NCBI GenBank assembly: GCA_034434695.1
Contig: DAOTYY010000113.1
Coordinates: 15,124 to 79,123, forward strand
Reading direction: 5' to 3'
From: DYEC01 sp034434695
GTDB taxonomy: Bacteria > Chloroflexota > Anaerolineae > Anaerolineales > Anaerolineaceae
Length of the DNA stretch: 64,000 bases
Part shown: piece by piece, positions 52,752 to 62,700 of the stretch
Layout of the letters: each line of letters opens with the position of its first letter
Numbering within the stretch: position 1 is the stretch's first letter
The notes under the pieces: generated by a model
Seen by the model: only the letters and a program-made list of their open reading frames with translations
The model's database searches: none
What the model was told of the DNA's origin: nothing
Position numbers and translations under genes: made by a program

Positions 52752-53501
52752 CTACTCGTTATCCCCCAAACCAGCATCAATCATATAGCCTGCCCCCCTG
52801 GTTGTCTTGATCCAATCTTCACCACCAGGGATAATAGATAACTTATTCCGCAAACGTGATAGAACCGGTCGAAGGATTCGTGCAGCCTCTTCAGCTTCAA
52901 GCTGATAACCCTGAATACGATATATCAATTCAGCATGCGAAACAACCCGACCAGGTGTTTCGCAAAGCACTTCAAATAATCTTAACTCTGTTGGGGTTAG
53001 CAGAATAGTTTGGTTTTTCCAAACAATTACCCGCCGATTCCAGTTTAGCTCAGCTCCGCCCGGCAATTCCATTGCAATCGGTCGAGTATGGACGGGGGTC
53101 GCTGCAGAGCTTATTTTTTCAGTCTGCCACGAACATGGCGGCTCACTTAGAACCCGGTTCACAGTGTCAAGAATTTGCTGAGGTGATGCAGGCTTTAAGA
53201 GATAATCGTAAGCGTGACTCCGCAATGCCTCGATGGCTGTATCCATGGTGCCATAAGCAGTCAAAATGATAAACCTTACCCCAGGAAACTCACGAACCGT
53301 ATTTCTCAAGACGTCCAAACCGCTGATCCCTGGCATTTGAAGATCTACAATAACCAAATCAAAAGGTTCCTGTCTTAGAGCCTCTAATGCCATTTCCCCA
53401 CTTTCAACCGAATGAACAGTATACCCTTCAAGCCTCAGAATTTGAGAAAGGGTAACACGAGCAATCTTTTCATCATCAACTACAAGAATCTTCTCTTTCA
53501 T
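52752..53501 (-). CDS. Response regulator with winged-helix output
   Basis: 249 residues. Receiver domain (1-120) with acidic pocket DDE at 9-11, phospho-acceptor Asp in VIVDLQMPG, Thr in ILTAYG and Lys in LLKPAS. The C-terminal OmpR/PhoB-type winged helix (about 150-243) includes LTPTELRLFEVLCETPGRVV and TTRGAGYMID. It starts 9 bp after the stop of the receiver-kinase gene 53511..55106, so the two form a two-component operon. Target genes are not identifiable here. Confidence 0.94.
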   Translation of the reverse strand: MKEKILVVDDEKIARVTLSQILRLEGYTVHSVESGEMALEALRQEPFDLVIVDLQMPGISGLDVLRNTVREFPGVRFIILTAYGTMDTAIEALRSHAYDYLLKPASPQQILDTVNRVLSEPPCSWQTEKISSAATPVHTRPIAMELPGGAELNWNRRVIVWKNQTILLTPTELRLFEVLCETPGRVVSHAELIYRIQGYQLEAEEAARILRPVLSRLRNKLSIIPGGEDWIKTTRGAGYMIDAGLGDNE

Positions 53502-53510
53502 GTGGTTTTC

Positions 53511-55106
53511 TCAATCTACAGGCAACGCAACCTCAAAACAGGCACCACTCGCGTGTTTAGGAGGAATAACACGCAACATTCCCCCATGAGCTTCAATGAT
53601 ACCATAACTGACAGATAGCCCCAATCCTGTTCCTTCAGGTTTTGTACTGACAAAGGGTTCAAAAATTTGTTGTTGCAGTTCTTCGTCAATACCGGTACCG
53701 GTATCTTCAACCGTTACTCTGAGATATCCACCTTCAGGAAATGCTTCAACCCAAATCTTCTTTTCTCCCTTCACCTCATTCATGGCATCCAGAGCATTTA
53801 AGAAAAGATTAAAAAATACTTGCTGAATCTGATCTCTGGCAACCATCACCACAGGAAGGGGTTGTTTGAAGTTTTTAATCACTACCACTTCGCGCTGCTT
53901 GAGCTGTGCCTTAAGAAGCTCCAACAGCCGATCAATAATGTCTTCAATATTTATTTTCTCTTTCTCAATTCGCCCCGGACGATAAAATTCCAGCATACGC
54001 TGAACCGTATTGGACAGCCGATCGAGTTCCTTGGTAGCCATATCTAGGTATGAAGAAGACTGTTCTGCTTCCACCCCTTGATGATGTACTAGGTGTAGGC
54101 AATTCCTAACTGACTGCAAGGGGTTATTCACTTCATGGGCAACAGAAGCCATCAGCCGCCCCACTGCTGCCATTTTTTCAGCCTGAACCAAGGCTTTCTG
54201 AGACTCCTCCAGACGACGAATATACCTCCTTAAGTCTTCATACAACTCTGCATTCTCGATTGCCACTGCGGATTGGCGGGATAAAATAACAAACATCTCA
54301 AGATCAGAATGAGTAAACGAAACACCCTCATCTCCTCTAGCTGCAAAAAACACAAAACGCTTATTGCCGCGATTAACAACCACAACCATTGCAGCACGTA
54401 AATCAGCCTTCATGAGCAAAACCCGATTTTCCTCATCACCGGGACCATCACAGTTTGCCAGAAGTGGATTCCCCTTCTGCAACAGTGACCACACCAGACC
54501 ATTGGCTGTAATACTTTTGTGCCAGTCCAATGGCGCTTCAGAGTATGATACTAATTCAAATTCACTATCCCCCGTTGACTGCCGATAGATCGCCACATAG
54601 GGTGCCTGGAGCAAACTACCTGCTGACTCAAGAATCAATTTTTGTAATGGTTGTAAATTCGTTTCTGAAATCAGGGTTTCACTAATATCAAACAGGGGAC
54701 GCAAAGCCTGTAACCTTCCAGCATCACGCTTTCGCTGGCTTTCAACAAGCGCAGCTCGGGCAGCATCTAGCAATTGATCTCCACCCTCAAACGGCTTAAG
54801 GATCAACCCATCCACCCCTTGACGCAACGCCTTAATAGCCATTTCAATCGTGCCGTACCCGGTCATAACCAAAACAGCCATATCAGCCTGATACTGACGA
54901 CCCTGCATGATAAGCTCAAAGCCATCCATTTCTGGCATATAAATATCCACAAGCAACAGATCAATAGGCTGCTTTTTTAATATCTCAAGCGCTGTGAAGG
55001 GATCACTTGCAGTGACTACCTGAAATGATGCACGTGTTAACATCCGCTCACATAACCGTAACACAAGCGCATCATCGTCTACAATTAGCACACGGGTTTC
55101 AAACAT
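53511..55106 (-). CDS. Receiver - GAF - histidine kinase hybrid
   Basis: 531 residues, no membrane segment. An N-terminal receiver (1-125: ILIVDDD-type start, VDIYMPEMDG with acceptor Asp, ILKPFE) is followed by a GAF-like domain (about 150-300). Then a coiled-coil linker, HisKA with the phosphorylated His in VAHEVNNPLQSVRN, and HATPase (N-box FLNALDAM, DTGTGIDEELQ, GTGLGLSVSYGI). The receiver at the N-terminus suggests control by another kinase. Start at 55106 (AGGCGG 7 nt upstream); a longer open frame begins inside MITE-1 copy 4 and is rejected. Confidence 0.93.
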   Translation of the reverse strand: MFETRVLIVDDDALVLRLCERMLTRASFQVVTASDPFTALEILKKQPIDLLLVDIYMPEMDGFELIMQGRQYQADMAVLVMTGYGTIEMAIKALRQGVDGLILKPFEGGDQLLDAARAALVESQRKRDAGRLQALRPLFDISETLISETNLQPLQKLILESAGSLLQAPYVAIYRQSTGDSEFELVSYSEAPLDWHKSITANGLVWSLLQKGNPLLANCDGPGDEENRVLLMKADLRAAMVVVVNRGNKRFVFFAARGDEGVSFTHSDLEMFVILSRQSAVAIENAELYEDLRRYIRRLEESQKALVQAEKMAAVGRLMASVAHEVNNPLQSVRNCLHLVHHQGVEAEQSSSYLDMATKELDRLSNTVQRMLEFYRPGRIEKEKINIEDIIDRLLELLKAQLKQREVVVIKNFKQPLPVVMVARDQIQQVFFNLFLNALDAMNEVKGEKKIWVEAFPEGGYLRVTVEDTGTGIDEELQQQIFEPFVSTKPEGTGLGLSVSYGIIEAHGGMLRVIPPKHASGACFEVALPVD

Positions 55107-55166
55107 AACTATTCCGCCTAAAGACTTTTTACAATTATACAACAAGCACCCCAAGAGAGTACTGAA

Positions 55167-55283
55167 GTGATTGTTCCAAATTTGGTAGATATGCATTGCC
55201 CCCTAGATTTGGGGGATAATGGGCGGTGTTGATAGTCAGACATAGCGGTAGCCAGTTAAGTTTACCGGTTCTGGAACAGTCAC
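55167..55283 (+). repeat. MITE-like repeat family 1, copy 4 (117 bp)
   Basis: GTGATTGTTCCAAA and CTGGAACAGTCAC ends, with the CCCCCTAGATTTGGGGG internal hairpin shared with copy 1. It sits 60 bp upstream of the kinase start and only 4 bp from the left end of the IS at 55288. No target duplication is visible, perhaps because the IS lies on its right side. Confidence 0.8.
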
Positions 55284-55287
55284 CCCG

Positions 55288-56707
55288 TGTCAAGTCAAAA
55301 GATAATGTTACCGAAGGGTTGGCTCCTTTCTTTCAGAATAAAGGGCAGAGACCGCATTGATCAGGAAGGGGTCGTCGAGATTGTGGGAATGTGGTGCAGC
55401 TTGCTGTCCACATTTCCACAATCCAAGGGTTTGATTGGACATTCTGGGTCTTGTCGTTTGCCTCAGGCATGTTGAGTAAAAAGTGGATGTGATCATAAAT
55501 CAACTCGCGAAGATGCAGGGGGGTTAATCTGCTTCCTCAGGGCAAGAAGATGGGTCTTTATCGTATCATCCAAGGTGGCGGATCGACACAAGCGGTCCAG
55601 AGGAGTTTGAGCCTGGTCGAAACGGCGAACGAGGCGGAATTGGTGATTGGACAAAGTGGTTGAGGATTTTTCCTTGATGCGCATGACTGGTTGGAAGAAG
55701 TTGTGATAAATCCACATCCAGTCATAGAGATGATTAAGCAGATTGGTTTGATCCACGGTATCCAGACGGCGATAGCCCAGGTAAGCCCGCACCAGTGTGT
55801 CGTTTTTCTGTTCAACAGAGCGGTTATCATTCTTGTGCCAGGGACGGCTGCGAGAGAATTGTGGCGGGTGGGGTTGACCGTACCAGAAGGTCATCAGATG
55901 GTCGTTGAAGAATTCACTGCCGTTATCCGGGTGGATTTCTTTGACCCGAAACGGTAAGCGAGCCAGGATACGTTCAAACCCATCCTGGATAGCCAGATAA
56001 CTGCGCCCCAGGACAGCCGCTCGTTCGCTCCAACCAGTCGCCACGTCCCCCATTTGCAGGGTATGCACATATTGCCCGGAGGCAGTGATCCCGCCATGAT
56101 GCAACAAATCTACCTCGAAATGTCCCGGTACTTGCTCGTCCCATGCGATCCGGCGGGCGGGAACCTCCTGTCGCCAGCGGTTGGCTTCTTCCGCCCTGCG
56201 GCAGGGAAGCTTCCTCTCAATGATCATCTTATTCAGGCATCGCTGCACACTGGACACGCTAATTTGTTCCAGTTTCTGAAGCACTTCAGGGGTGATCTCC
56301 AACTCGCCGTGGACAATCAGGTGCCTGGACATCCACCCAAAATTGGGTTGCAGCCGTTCGGCGCAGGGGTAATCCATGCTCCTCGATAGCACCCGGATCG
56401 CCTGTTCTACGGCAAAATCATATTTCCTCCCGCGTTGCTGCTCCCTCTTCTTGCGAACCAGACTTCCTTGCATCGATCGGATCAAACTCTTCCGATGCAG
56501 ACCGGTGACCGCTTCCATCTCATCCAATAGTCTCCCCCTTTCCGCTCGCCCAGCTTCTAGATATCGCTTTTTCATCCTCCGCAGGTATTTGTACCTCTCC
56601 TCAATGGTCATTTCTTCATCATTCATGGTTCCCTCGGTAACATTTTCATTTGAGGGAACTATTATCCTTTAGTAACATTTTTGATGAATGAATACGACCC
56701 ATTGACA
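55288..56707. mobile_element. Integrase-type insertion sequence, about 1420 bp
   Basis: The ends are TGTCAA (left) and TTGACA (right). Inside both ends the motif AATGTTAC followed by AAGG or GAGG recurs (one copy left, two right), as expected of transposase-binding sites. The right terminal part is about 14 bp longer than the left. A 377-residue transposase fills most of it on the minus strand. 205 bp at the left end are non-coding. No target duplication is recognised. It adjoins MITE-1 copy 4, and its right end coincides with a promoter -35 box. Confidence 0.7.
55493..56626 (-). CDS. Integrase-core transposase of the IS
   Basis: 377 residues, apparently intact. The N-terminal helical/HTH region (1-110) includes GLHRKSLIRSM. 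The integrase core (about 165-330) has the DDE triad: Asp in GHFEVDLLHH, Asp in IHPDNGSEF and Glu in NRSVEQKNDT. It resembles ISNCY-like integrase transposases. GAGGG lies 4 nt before the ATG. The reading frame is undamaged, so the element may still be active or may have inserted recently. Confidence 0.88.
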   Translation of the reverse strand: MNDEEMTIEERYKYLRRMKKRYLEAGRAERGRLLDEMEAVTGLHRKSLIRSMQGSLVRKKREQQRGRKYDFAVEQAIRVLSRSMDYPCAERLQPNFGWMSRHLIVHGELEITPEVLQKLEQISVSSVQRCLNKMIIERKLPCRRAEEANRWRQEVPARRIAWDEQVPGHFEVDLLHHGGITASGQYVHTLQMGDVATGWSERAAVLGRSYLAIQDGFERILARLPFRVKEIHPDNGSEFFNDHLMTFWYGQPHPPQFSRSRPWHKNDNRSVEQKNDTLVRAYLGYRRLDTVDQTNLLNHLYDWMWIYHNFFQPVMRIKEKSSTTLSNHQFRLVRRFDQAQTPLDRLCRSATLDDTIKTHLLALRKQINPPASSRVDL

Positions 56708-56729
56708 TTTTGCATGAATCACATATAAT
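56702..56729 (+). promoter_or_regulatory. Hybrid promoter: IS-end -35 plus external -10
   Basis: TTGACA (56702-56707) is the last six bases of the IS. TATAAT (56724-56729) lies 16 bp further, outside the IS. The match to the sigma-70 consensus is exact in both hexamers. It points into the T-box leader and trpB2. Confidence 0.75.
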
Positions 56730-56773
56730 CAATCTAATCTTATTGCCATATAAAAGTGTATATTGAAAGACGT

Positions 56774-57065
56774 TGAAGAGGACGAGTAAGCAATGTAGTG
56801 GCGGAACAGAGAGCAGGGAAAGGTGAGAGCCTGCCCGTACAGCATTGCCGAATGGACCTCAGAGTTGCAGGGTGAACGCATTTGCAAGTAGTCCGAGCCG
56901 GAGTTGTCACCGTTATCAGGGCAAAGGGTATCGCAATTTGCTGTACCCGCAACGAGTGAGGCTGGCTTTCCCCCGTGTGTTATCACCGGGGGTTTTTGAT
57001 AACAGCTTAACTGAGGTGGCACCACGGATAAAAAACATCCGTCCTCAAGCAGGACGGATGTTTTT
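56774..57065 (+). promoter_or_regulatory. tRNA-Trp T-box riboswitch
   Basis: The lower stem I GAGG/CCTC (56778-56781 with 56857-56860) frames a specifier loop. That loop has GAGTA on the 5' side and GAA-TGG-A on the 3' side, so the specifier is UGG, Trp (56853-56855). Stem I distal has the typical GGTGAGAGCC. The T-box core is at 57009-57027: GAGG, bulge TGGCACC, then ACGGAT, which can pair with ATCCGT and CCTC further on to form the antiterminator. The variable bulge base C matches discriminator G73 of tRNA-Trp. The competing terminator is a 15-bp stem (57031-57065). Uncharged tRNA-Trp would allow trpB2 expression. Confidence 0.93.
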
Positions 57066-57107
57066 CGTTACAAAAAATCAAAACAAATTTTATTATGGAG
57101 GTGTATG

Positions 57108-58484
57108 ATGAATAACCAAACTCGCTTTTTGCTCAACGAAACGGATATCCCTCGTTTCTGGTATAACGTTAATGCGGATAGTCCAGTTTCTCCTGCGCCG
57201 GTGCTGCACCCCGTCACCTTCGAGCCGGTGACGCCAGACTTCCTCGCGGCACTCTTCCCAATGGAATTGATCCTTCAAGAAGTCAGCACTGAACGTTTTA
57301 TCGAAATTCCAGAACCGGTGCGCGAAATTTATAAACTCTGGAGACCTACACCCCTCATGCGCGCATTGCGGCTTGAAAAAGTATTAGATACTCCGGCACA
57401 TATTTACTACAAATACGAAGGAATTTCGCCCTCCGGAAGTCATAAATCAAACACAGCAGTTGCACAGGCTTTCTACAACAAGATGGCTGGAACCCGTGCT
57501 TTAACTACCGAAACTGGAGCAGGGCAATGGGGATCAGCATTGTCCATGGCATGTAAATTCTTCGAGCTTGATCTTGAGGTCTACATGGTCAAAGTATCTT
57601 ACAATCAAAAACCGTACCGCCGATTTCTGATGGAAACCTATGGCGCACAGGTTTTTGCCAGTCCAACAGATCGCACACAAGCTGGGCGTGCCATTCTGAC
57701 AAGTAATCCCGATCATCCCGGATCCCTTGGGATTGCTATCTCTGAAGCAGTTGAAGTTGCTGCCACCTCGAATGGCCAAAAGAAATACAGCCTTGGCTCC
57801 GTCTTAAACCATGTACTGCTCCATCAAACTGTCATTGGCGAAGAGGCATTGAAGCAAATGGATATGGCTGGTGAGTATCCAGATGTCGTGATTGGATGTG
57901 TCGGGGGAGGTTCAAATTTCTCTGGACTTGCTTTCCCATTCTTGCGAGAAAACTTGCAAAATGGAAAACGCACCCGCTTGGTTGCAGTGGAGCCAACTGC
58001 AGCTCCTTCATTGACACGCGGCTTATACACCTTTGACTATGGAGATACGGCGCGCATGGCTCCCATTGTCAAAATGCATACCTTGGGGCATGATTTCACC
58101 CCGCCATCCATCCATGCAGGAGGGTTGCGCTACCATGGCATGGCGCCAACCCTTAGCGCACTCTACAATGCCGGTTACATCCAGGCAGTAGCGGTAAAGC
58201 AATTGCCCGTGTTTGAAGCGGCTGTTTTGTTTGCACGAACAGAAGGGATTTTGCCAGCCCCTGAGTCCGCCCACGCGATTCGTGCTGTTATTGATGAAGC
58301 ACTAGAGGCTAAACATACAGGAGAAAAACGTGTGATTTTGTTCAACCTGTCCGGACATGGACACTTTGACCTCTCTGCATACGATGCCTATCTGAGTGGG
58401 ACTCTAGAAGATTTTGACTACCCCGAAGAAGCGATTGCCAACATCTCAGCCCGTGTTCCCCAAATTTCTCAAGCAGTTTCCTGA
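57108..58484 (+). CDS. Tryptophan synthase beta chain, TrpB2 type
   Basis: PLP enzyme condensing indole (or indole produced elsewhere) with serine to tryptophan; 458 residues. The TrpB2-type N-terminal extension is present. PLP Lys113 sits in GSHKSNTAVAQ. A TETGAGQWGSALS block and the phosphate-binding GCVGGGSNFSG follow, and the C-terminus has LFNLSGHGHFD. It is longer than TrpB1 (about 400), and no trpA is nearby, as is usual for TrpB2. Start at 57108 (GGAGG 6 nt upstream); an ATG 3 nt earlier is too close to that site. Expression is controlled by the upstream Trp T-box. Confidence 0.95.
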   Translation: MNNQTRFLLNETDIPRFWYNVNADSPVSPAPVLHPVTFEPVTPDFLAALFPMELILQEVSTERFIEIPEPVREIYKLWRPTPLMRALRLEKVLDTPAHIYYKYEGISPSGSHKSNTAVAQAFYNKMAGTRALTTETGAGQWGSALSMACKFFELDLEVYMVKVSYNQKPYRRFLMETYGAQVFASPTDRTQAGRAILTSNPDHPGSLGIAISEAVEVAATSNGQKKYSLGSVLNHVLLHQTVIGEEALKQMDMAGEYPDVVIGCVGGGSNFSGLAFPFLRENLQNGKRTRLVAVEPTAAPSLTRGLYTFDYGDTARMAPIVKMHTLGHDFTPPSIHAGGLRYHGMAPTLSALYNAGYIQAVAVKQLPVFEAAVLFARTEGILPAPESAHAIRAVIDEALEAKHTGEKRVILFNLSGHGHFDLSAYDAYLSGTLEDFDYPEEAIANISARVPQISQAVS

Positions 58485-58506
58485 ACAAGAACAGCTAACA
58501 AATAAC

Positions 58507-58532
58507 ATGGGCGGGTTCGACGACTCGCCCAT
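58507..58532. terminator. Hairpin between convergent trpB2 and FIST gene
   Basis: ATGGGCGGGT pairs with ACTCGCCCAT (one G-T wobble) across a 6-nt loop. There is no U-tract. Position between convergent genes suggests a bidirectional terminator or 3'-end stabiliser. Confidence 0.45.
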
Positions 58533-58542
58533 AAACTGTCTC

Positions 58543-59706
58543 TCAATCAAGCGATTCACCTAGGACAACAATTAATAGATTCTGATTTTCAAGAACAAAA
58601 TCGCCAGCATTTCCAAACATTTGCCCCAAGGTATATGTTCCAATCACTGGGACTTCAGCAGCAATTTCTTTTATAATCTGAATAAATTGTCCAACCTGAC
58701 TTCCAAACAACATACGCCATGCTAAATCCACAAAACAAACGACCAACAAAGGTCTAGCCTTGCCCAAACCGTCCATTGCCTGCAAGGTAACACGGCGTGT
58801 CACATTAAGACACTCATCCAAGTTGCCAATCATAAGCTCTGCAATCCTGCCCTCTGAAACATGCGCATTCATGCGAAAGCTGCCATTAACTTCGGCATGC
58901 AGCGGTGAACGTAAGACCTTTCGGCCTGGGTTCCTATCATCTTCCAGATTCAAGGCGTAAAGCCGGATGAGACGACTCAAAGGCAAGTAAGCCCACTGCC
59001 GCGTTGGATAACCAAAAACTCGCGCGAAAGCTTCAGCAGCACTAACTCCTCCTAAGGTGTGAATCCAAACGCCTCGACTACGATCAACTGGTAACTTTAT
59101 ACCAACCGATTGCCAACCATGCGCCATGCCGGCATTCAGCCGAAACCGCCCGCCCAAAAGTAAAGCCGAAAGTCCACCTGCTCCCCCTTGGTTACCTCCT
59201 AATTGAGTAGTGCGTCCAGTTTGATAATTCCCCTCAGCAAGGCAACCAAACACTGGAAAGTGCACCTGATCTAACCCTGCACAGACCGCTTCGACGTCCC
59301 CACTCACACCGTCGGCCGCAATTAATAGTCCATTTGCAGAAGAAACCTGATCCCTTAATCGTCCAATTTGCCGTGCAGTTTCTTTACTATTATGCGCAAA
59401 ATCAGGATACCAATGTACCTGTGCTTTTAATTCATTGCCAGAAAGAATTGCCACGACAACCGAATGTGTTTGTTCACCCTCACCAACAAATGGCGCTACC
59501 GTACTGCATCCCCACACTGGAGTACCGCCTAGTAAACTGGCAATACCAGCCAAAACATCTTCTGGATCAAACTCCTGGGAAAAAAACACTATTGCTAAAA
59601 CAGGGCGTCCAGAACCCAAACGATCAAGCGCGCGCTGAGTAGCCAGACGACTGGCTTCCCGCCCGTCTAACCCTCTGCCAACACCCCAAGAGGTCCCTCG
59701 TATCAT
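58543..59706 (-). CDS. FIST-domain sensory protein
   Basis: 387 residues with FIST_N (about 30-220) and FIST_C (about 225-365) domains, proposed ligand-binding modules of bacterial signalling. Recognisable pieces are GTPVWGCSTVAPFVGEGEQ, LLIAADGVSGDVEAVCAGL, LLLGGRFRLNAGMAHGWQ, and the C-terminal EVPVIGTYTLGQMFGN. No catalytic output domain. It follows the giant histidine kinase by 17 bp with GAGG 7 nt before the start, so it probably feeds into that kinase. Confidence 0.9.
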   Translation of the reverse strand: MIRGTSWGVGRGLDGREASRLATQRALDRLGSGRPVLAIVFFSQEFDPEDVLAGIASLLGGTPVWGCSTVAPFVGEGEQTHSVVVAILSGNELKAQVHWYPDFAHNSKETARQIGRLRDQVSSANGLLIAADGVSGDVEAVCAGLDQVHFPVFGCLAEGNYQTGRTTQLGGNQGGAGGLSALLLGGRFRLNAGMAHGWQSVGIKLPVDRSRGVWIHTLGGVSAAEAFARVFGYPTRQWAYLPLSRLIRLYALNLEDDRNPGRKVLRSPLHAEVNGSFRMNAHVSEGRIAELMIGNLDECLNVTRRVTLQAMDGLGKARPLLVVCFVDLAWRMLFGSQVGQFIQIIKEIAAEVPVIGTYTLGQMFGNAGDFVLENQNLLIVVLGESLD

Positions 59707-59723
59707 GTACTCACCTCGTATGC

Positions 59724-62700
59724 CTACTCAGCAATTGGAATGGTAAAGTGAAAGATTGAACCTTTGCGAAATTCACTCTCGAACCAGATCTTTCCACCCT
59801 GGAATTCCACCAAACTCTTCGTAATATTCAAGCCCAGACCAGTACCAGGCACTTCTCGAGTTTTTGGGTCCTCGGAGCGGAAAAATTTTTGAAATATTTT
59901 GACTTGATCCTCAGGGGCAATGCCAATCCCGGTATCCTGTACCCATACGTGCACCACTTTTGGGGCAGCACTCTCATCCCATTGATTTTCACAAACTTCA
60001 GCATTCAACCATATTTGACCTTCTGCTGGTGTATATTTATGAGCATTGCTTAGCAAATTTGTAATAATCTGCGCTAAACGTGTCCGGTCCGCCCAAAGAT
60101 TGGGCAAGTTCTCAGGTATGTTAAGGACTAGACGCTGCTTTTTCTCTTCGATTTGCCTGCGCAGGGAACGCACTACCTCTTCTACAACTTCTTTCAAAGC
60201 GATAGGTTTAAAATCGAGTTTAAGCCGCCCTGCTTCAATCCGCGAGACATCCGCCAAATCAGAAACCAGTGTGGACATCCTTTCGACATTTGAGCGTATT
60301 GTCGAAAGGAAATTAGCCTGCGCCTCTGTCACCGGTCCCACTGCTCCAGCAGCCAGTAATTCCGTATAACCTTTAATAGAGGTCATTGGATTTTTGAGTT
60401 CGTGTGAGACGAATGAAACAAATTCACTCTTAGCAACATTTGCTGCCTGCACAGCCGCATATAATTGAGCATTAGAGATTGCAATTGCAGCATGATCGCT
60501 CAAACGCATCAGAAATGCTGTCATCTCATCTGAAAAAGCATTCAGTTTATCGCTCTCTAAAACGATCATCCCAATTGTTGATGCTTCACGACGGATTGGT
60601 ATTACCAGCCTACTCTGTGCTGAAGACAGCAGACGTTTCTTGCCGTCCTGACTAAGAAGAATATTCCTGGGCACACCAGACTGCAATACATCTACCAGTT
60701 CAAACTCTGCCAGCGGCAGTAAAGCTTCGAGATAGGGCTCTAACTCTCCATTGTTATAACCTTGCGCTTCCATAACCTGTAACCCATCTTCACGCAACGA
60801 TCCTATCAATCCAGCAGACGCCCCCGAGTATCGCATTGCCCAACTCAACGCGACTTTCATTGCCCGACCACTCTCCAGGCTGGCATTCAGCTCGCGATCA
60901 ATCCGTTGCATGATAGACAATTCTTCAACACGCGCTGCTAATGCCTGGTCCGTCATGGTGTACAATCGCGCGTTTTCAATAGCTACAGCAGCCTGAGCCG
61001 CAAAAGCACTGAGCAATTGCAAATCATCCTGCACAAAAGGTAACCCATCGCTACGATTAACCACTTCTATAACGCCAATTACCTTATCCTTGACCAGTAA
61101 GGGAACAGCCAACAAAGACCTCGTATTAAACCCTGTTTGTTCATCCGTCTGAGATGACCACAACGAAGATTGTTGAACATCGTTTTCAATTATTGCTTGA
61201 CGAGCCTTAACAGCCTGCCCCACAACACCAACACCTGGAGGAAGACGTTTCCCTACCAGATTATCCGCCACGGGACCAACCGTTTCAACAAACACTAACT
61301 CATCAGTCTGCTCATCTAATAGGAATAAACTCCCCGCTATGCAATTAAGGATATCCACCGCGCTCTTTAGAATTGTATGCAACAAAGTTGTTATATCGAG
61401 AGTAGATGTTAATTGCCGTGTAACTTCATTCAGTATAGATAGTTGTCGAGCGCGTTGCTCAGCTTCCTGCAACAAACGATTCTTCACAATGGCACCAGCA
61501 AGCTGATTGGCTATCGCGTTGAGTAGCTCAATCTGCTCTGATGTATAAGTCATACTGGTGTCGCGCTTTGCCAGACTCATCACGCCAATGGTTTCAGCAC
61601 CTGCATTTAGTGGAACTCCTACCCAGGCAAACAAACGCCGACGAGAATGCCCAACACCATATCGTTGACACTCGCTCAAGTAATCTTCAGTTACAATAAC
61701 CCGACGTTGGTGAATTACTTCTTGTTCAAGGGTTCGTTGTACAACAGGTTTATATTCGTTCTGCCGAATCCGTTCAGAATTTTCGACATAAAAAATATAC
61801 ATTGGTGCGTCAAACTGCGAACCGATAAGCATAATAGAAAAATCGTCTGCAGGGATAACTTGTGTCGTTTGCGCATAAACCAACTCAAGAATATCATCCT
61901 GATTGAGCGTGATATTGATTCCCTGAGCTACCCGCGTTAGCACATTCATTTGCCGCATTCGGCTCTCGGTGTTCATAACAACTTGGGCACGCTCAATTGC
62001 CAAAGCAGCCTGATCACTTAACGACTTAAGAAAACTCAATTCCAAAAAAGAATAAGGATCACCTGACAAATGTTGACCAACTGCTATCCATCCTGCCAAT
62101 CGCTGACGGCCAGGTAAGGGAACCAGCACTTCCGCGTGAAGCAAGTTCAACCTCGTACGATCCGATTGTAGATCCAATCCCATTAATTCACTCACTCGAA
62201 TCGGCGACTTCCGTTCACCCAGGATCCTTGCTAGAGGACTCGCAAGTGCAAAACGCAGGTCGCTAGTCCGTTCCCCCTGTTCATCTGGCATAGCAATGTA
62301 CTGTTCGCTCACAGGATCAAGAATAAAAACATGCAAGTTTATTGGAAGTAAAGAATGCTGAACATACTCCCGTAATACACGAACGATCTCTTTTAGTTCA
62401 ACAAGACCTGTCAACTCACTACTAAAAGTCCGCAGGTGGTCTTGATAAGCCTGCTCCCCACGAAAGAATACCGAAGCAACTAATTGCTCAAGCCGTTGTC
62501 GTAATGGTAAGAACACCAAAGCCAGGATAAATATCGTCAAACCAATAACAACTGGCTGGCCTGATGTTGGAAGCATTTCACCTAACAGCAAAGTTAAGCC
62601 TGTTACTATCAGCGCATAGCCTACTGTAATCAGAACAACCAACAACCCATACAATACTGCCCGGCTCATAAAAAAATCAACTGACAGCAAACGGTATCGC

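Noticed and set aside
55107..55196. 30-residue N-terminal extension of the receiver kinase
   Set aside because: It starts inside repeat copy 4. The receiver domain begins exactly at the ATG at 55106, which has its own ribosome-binding site.
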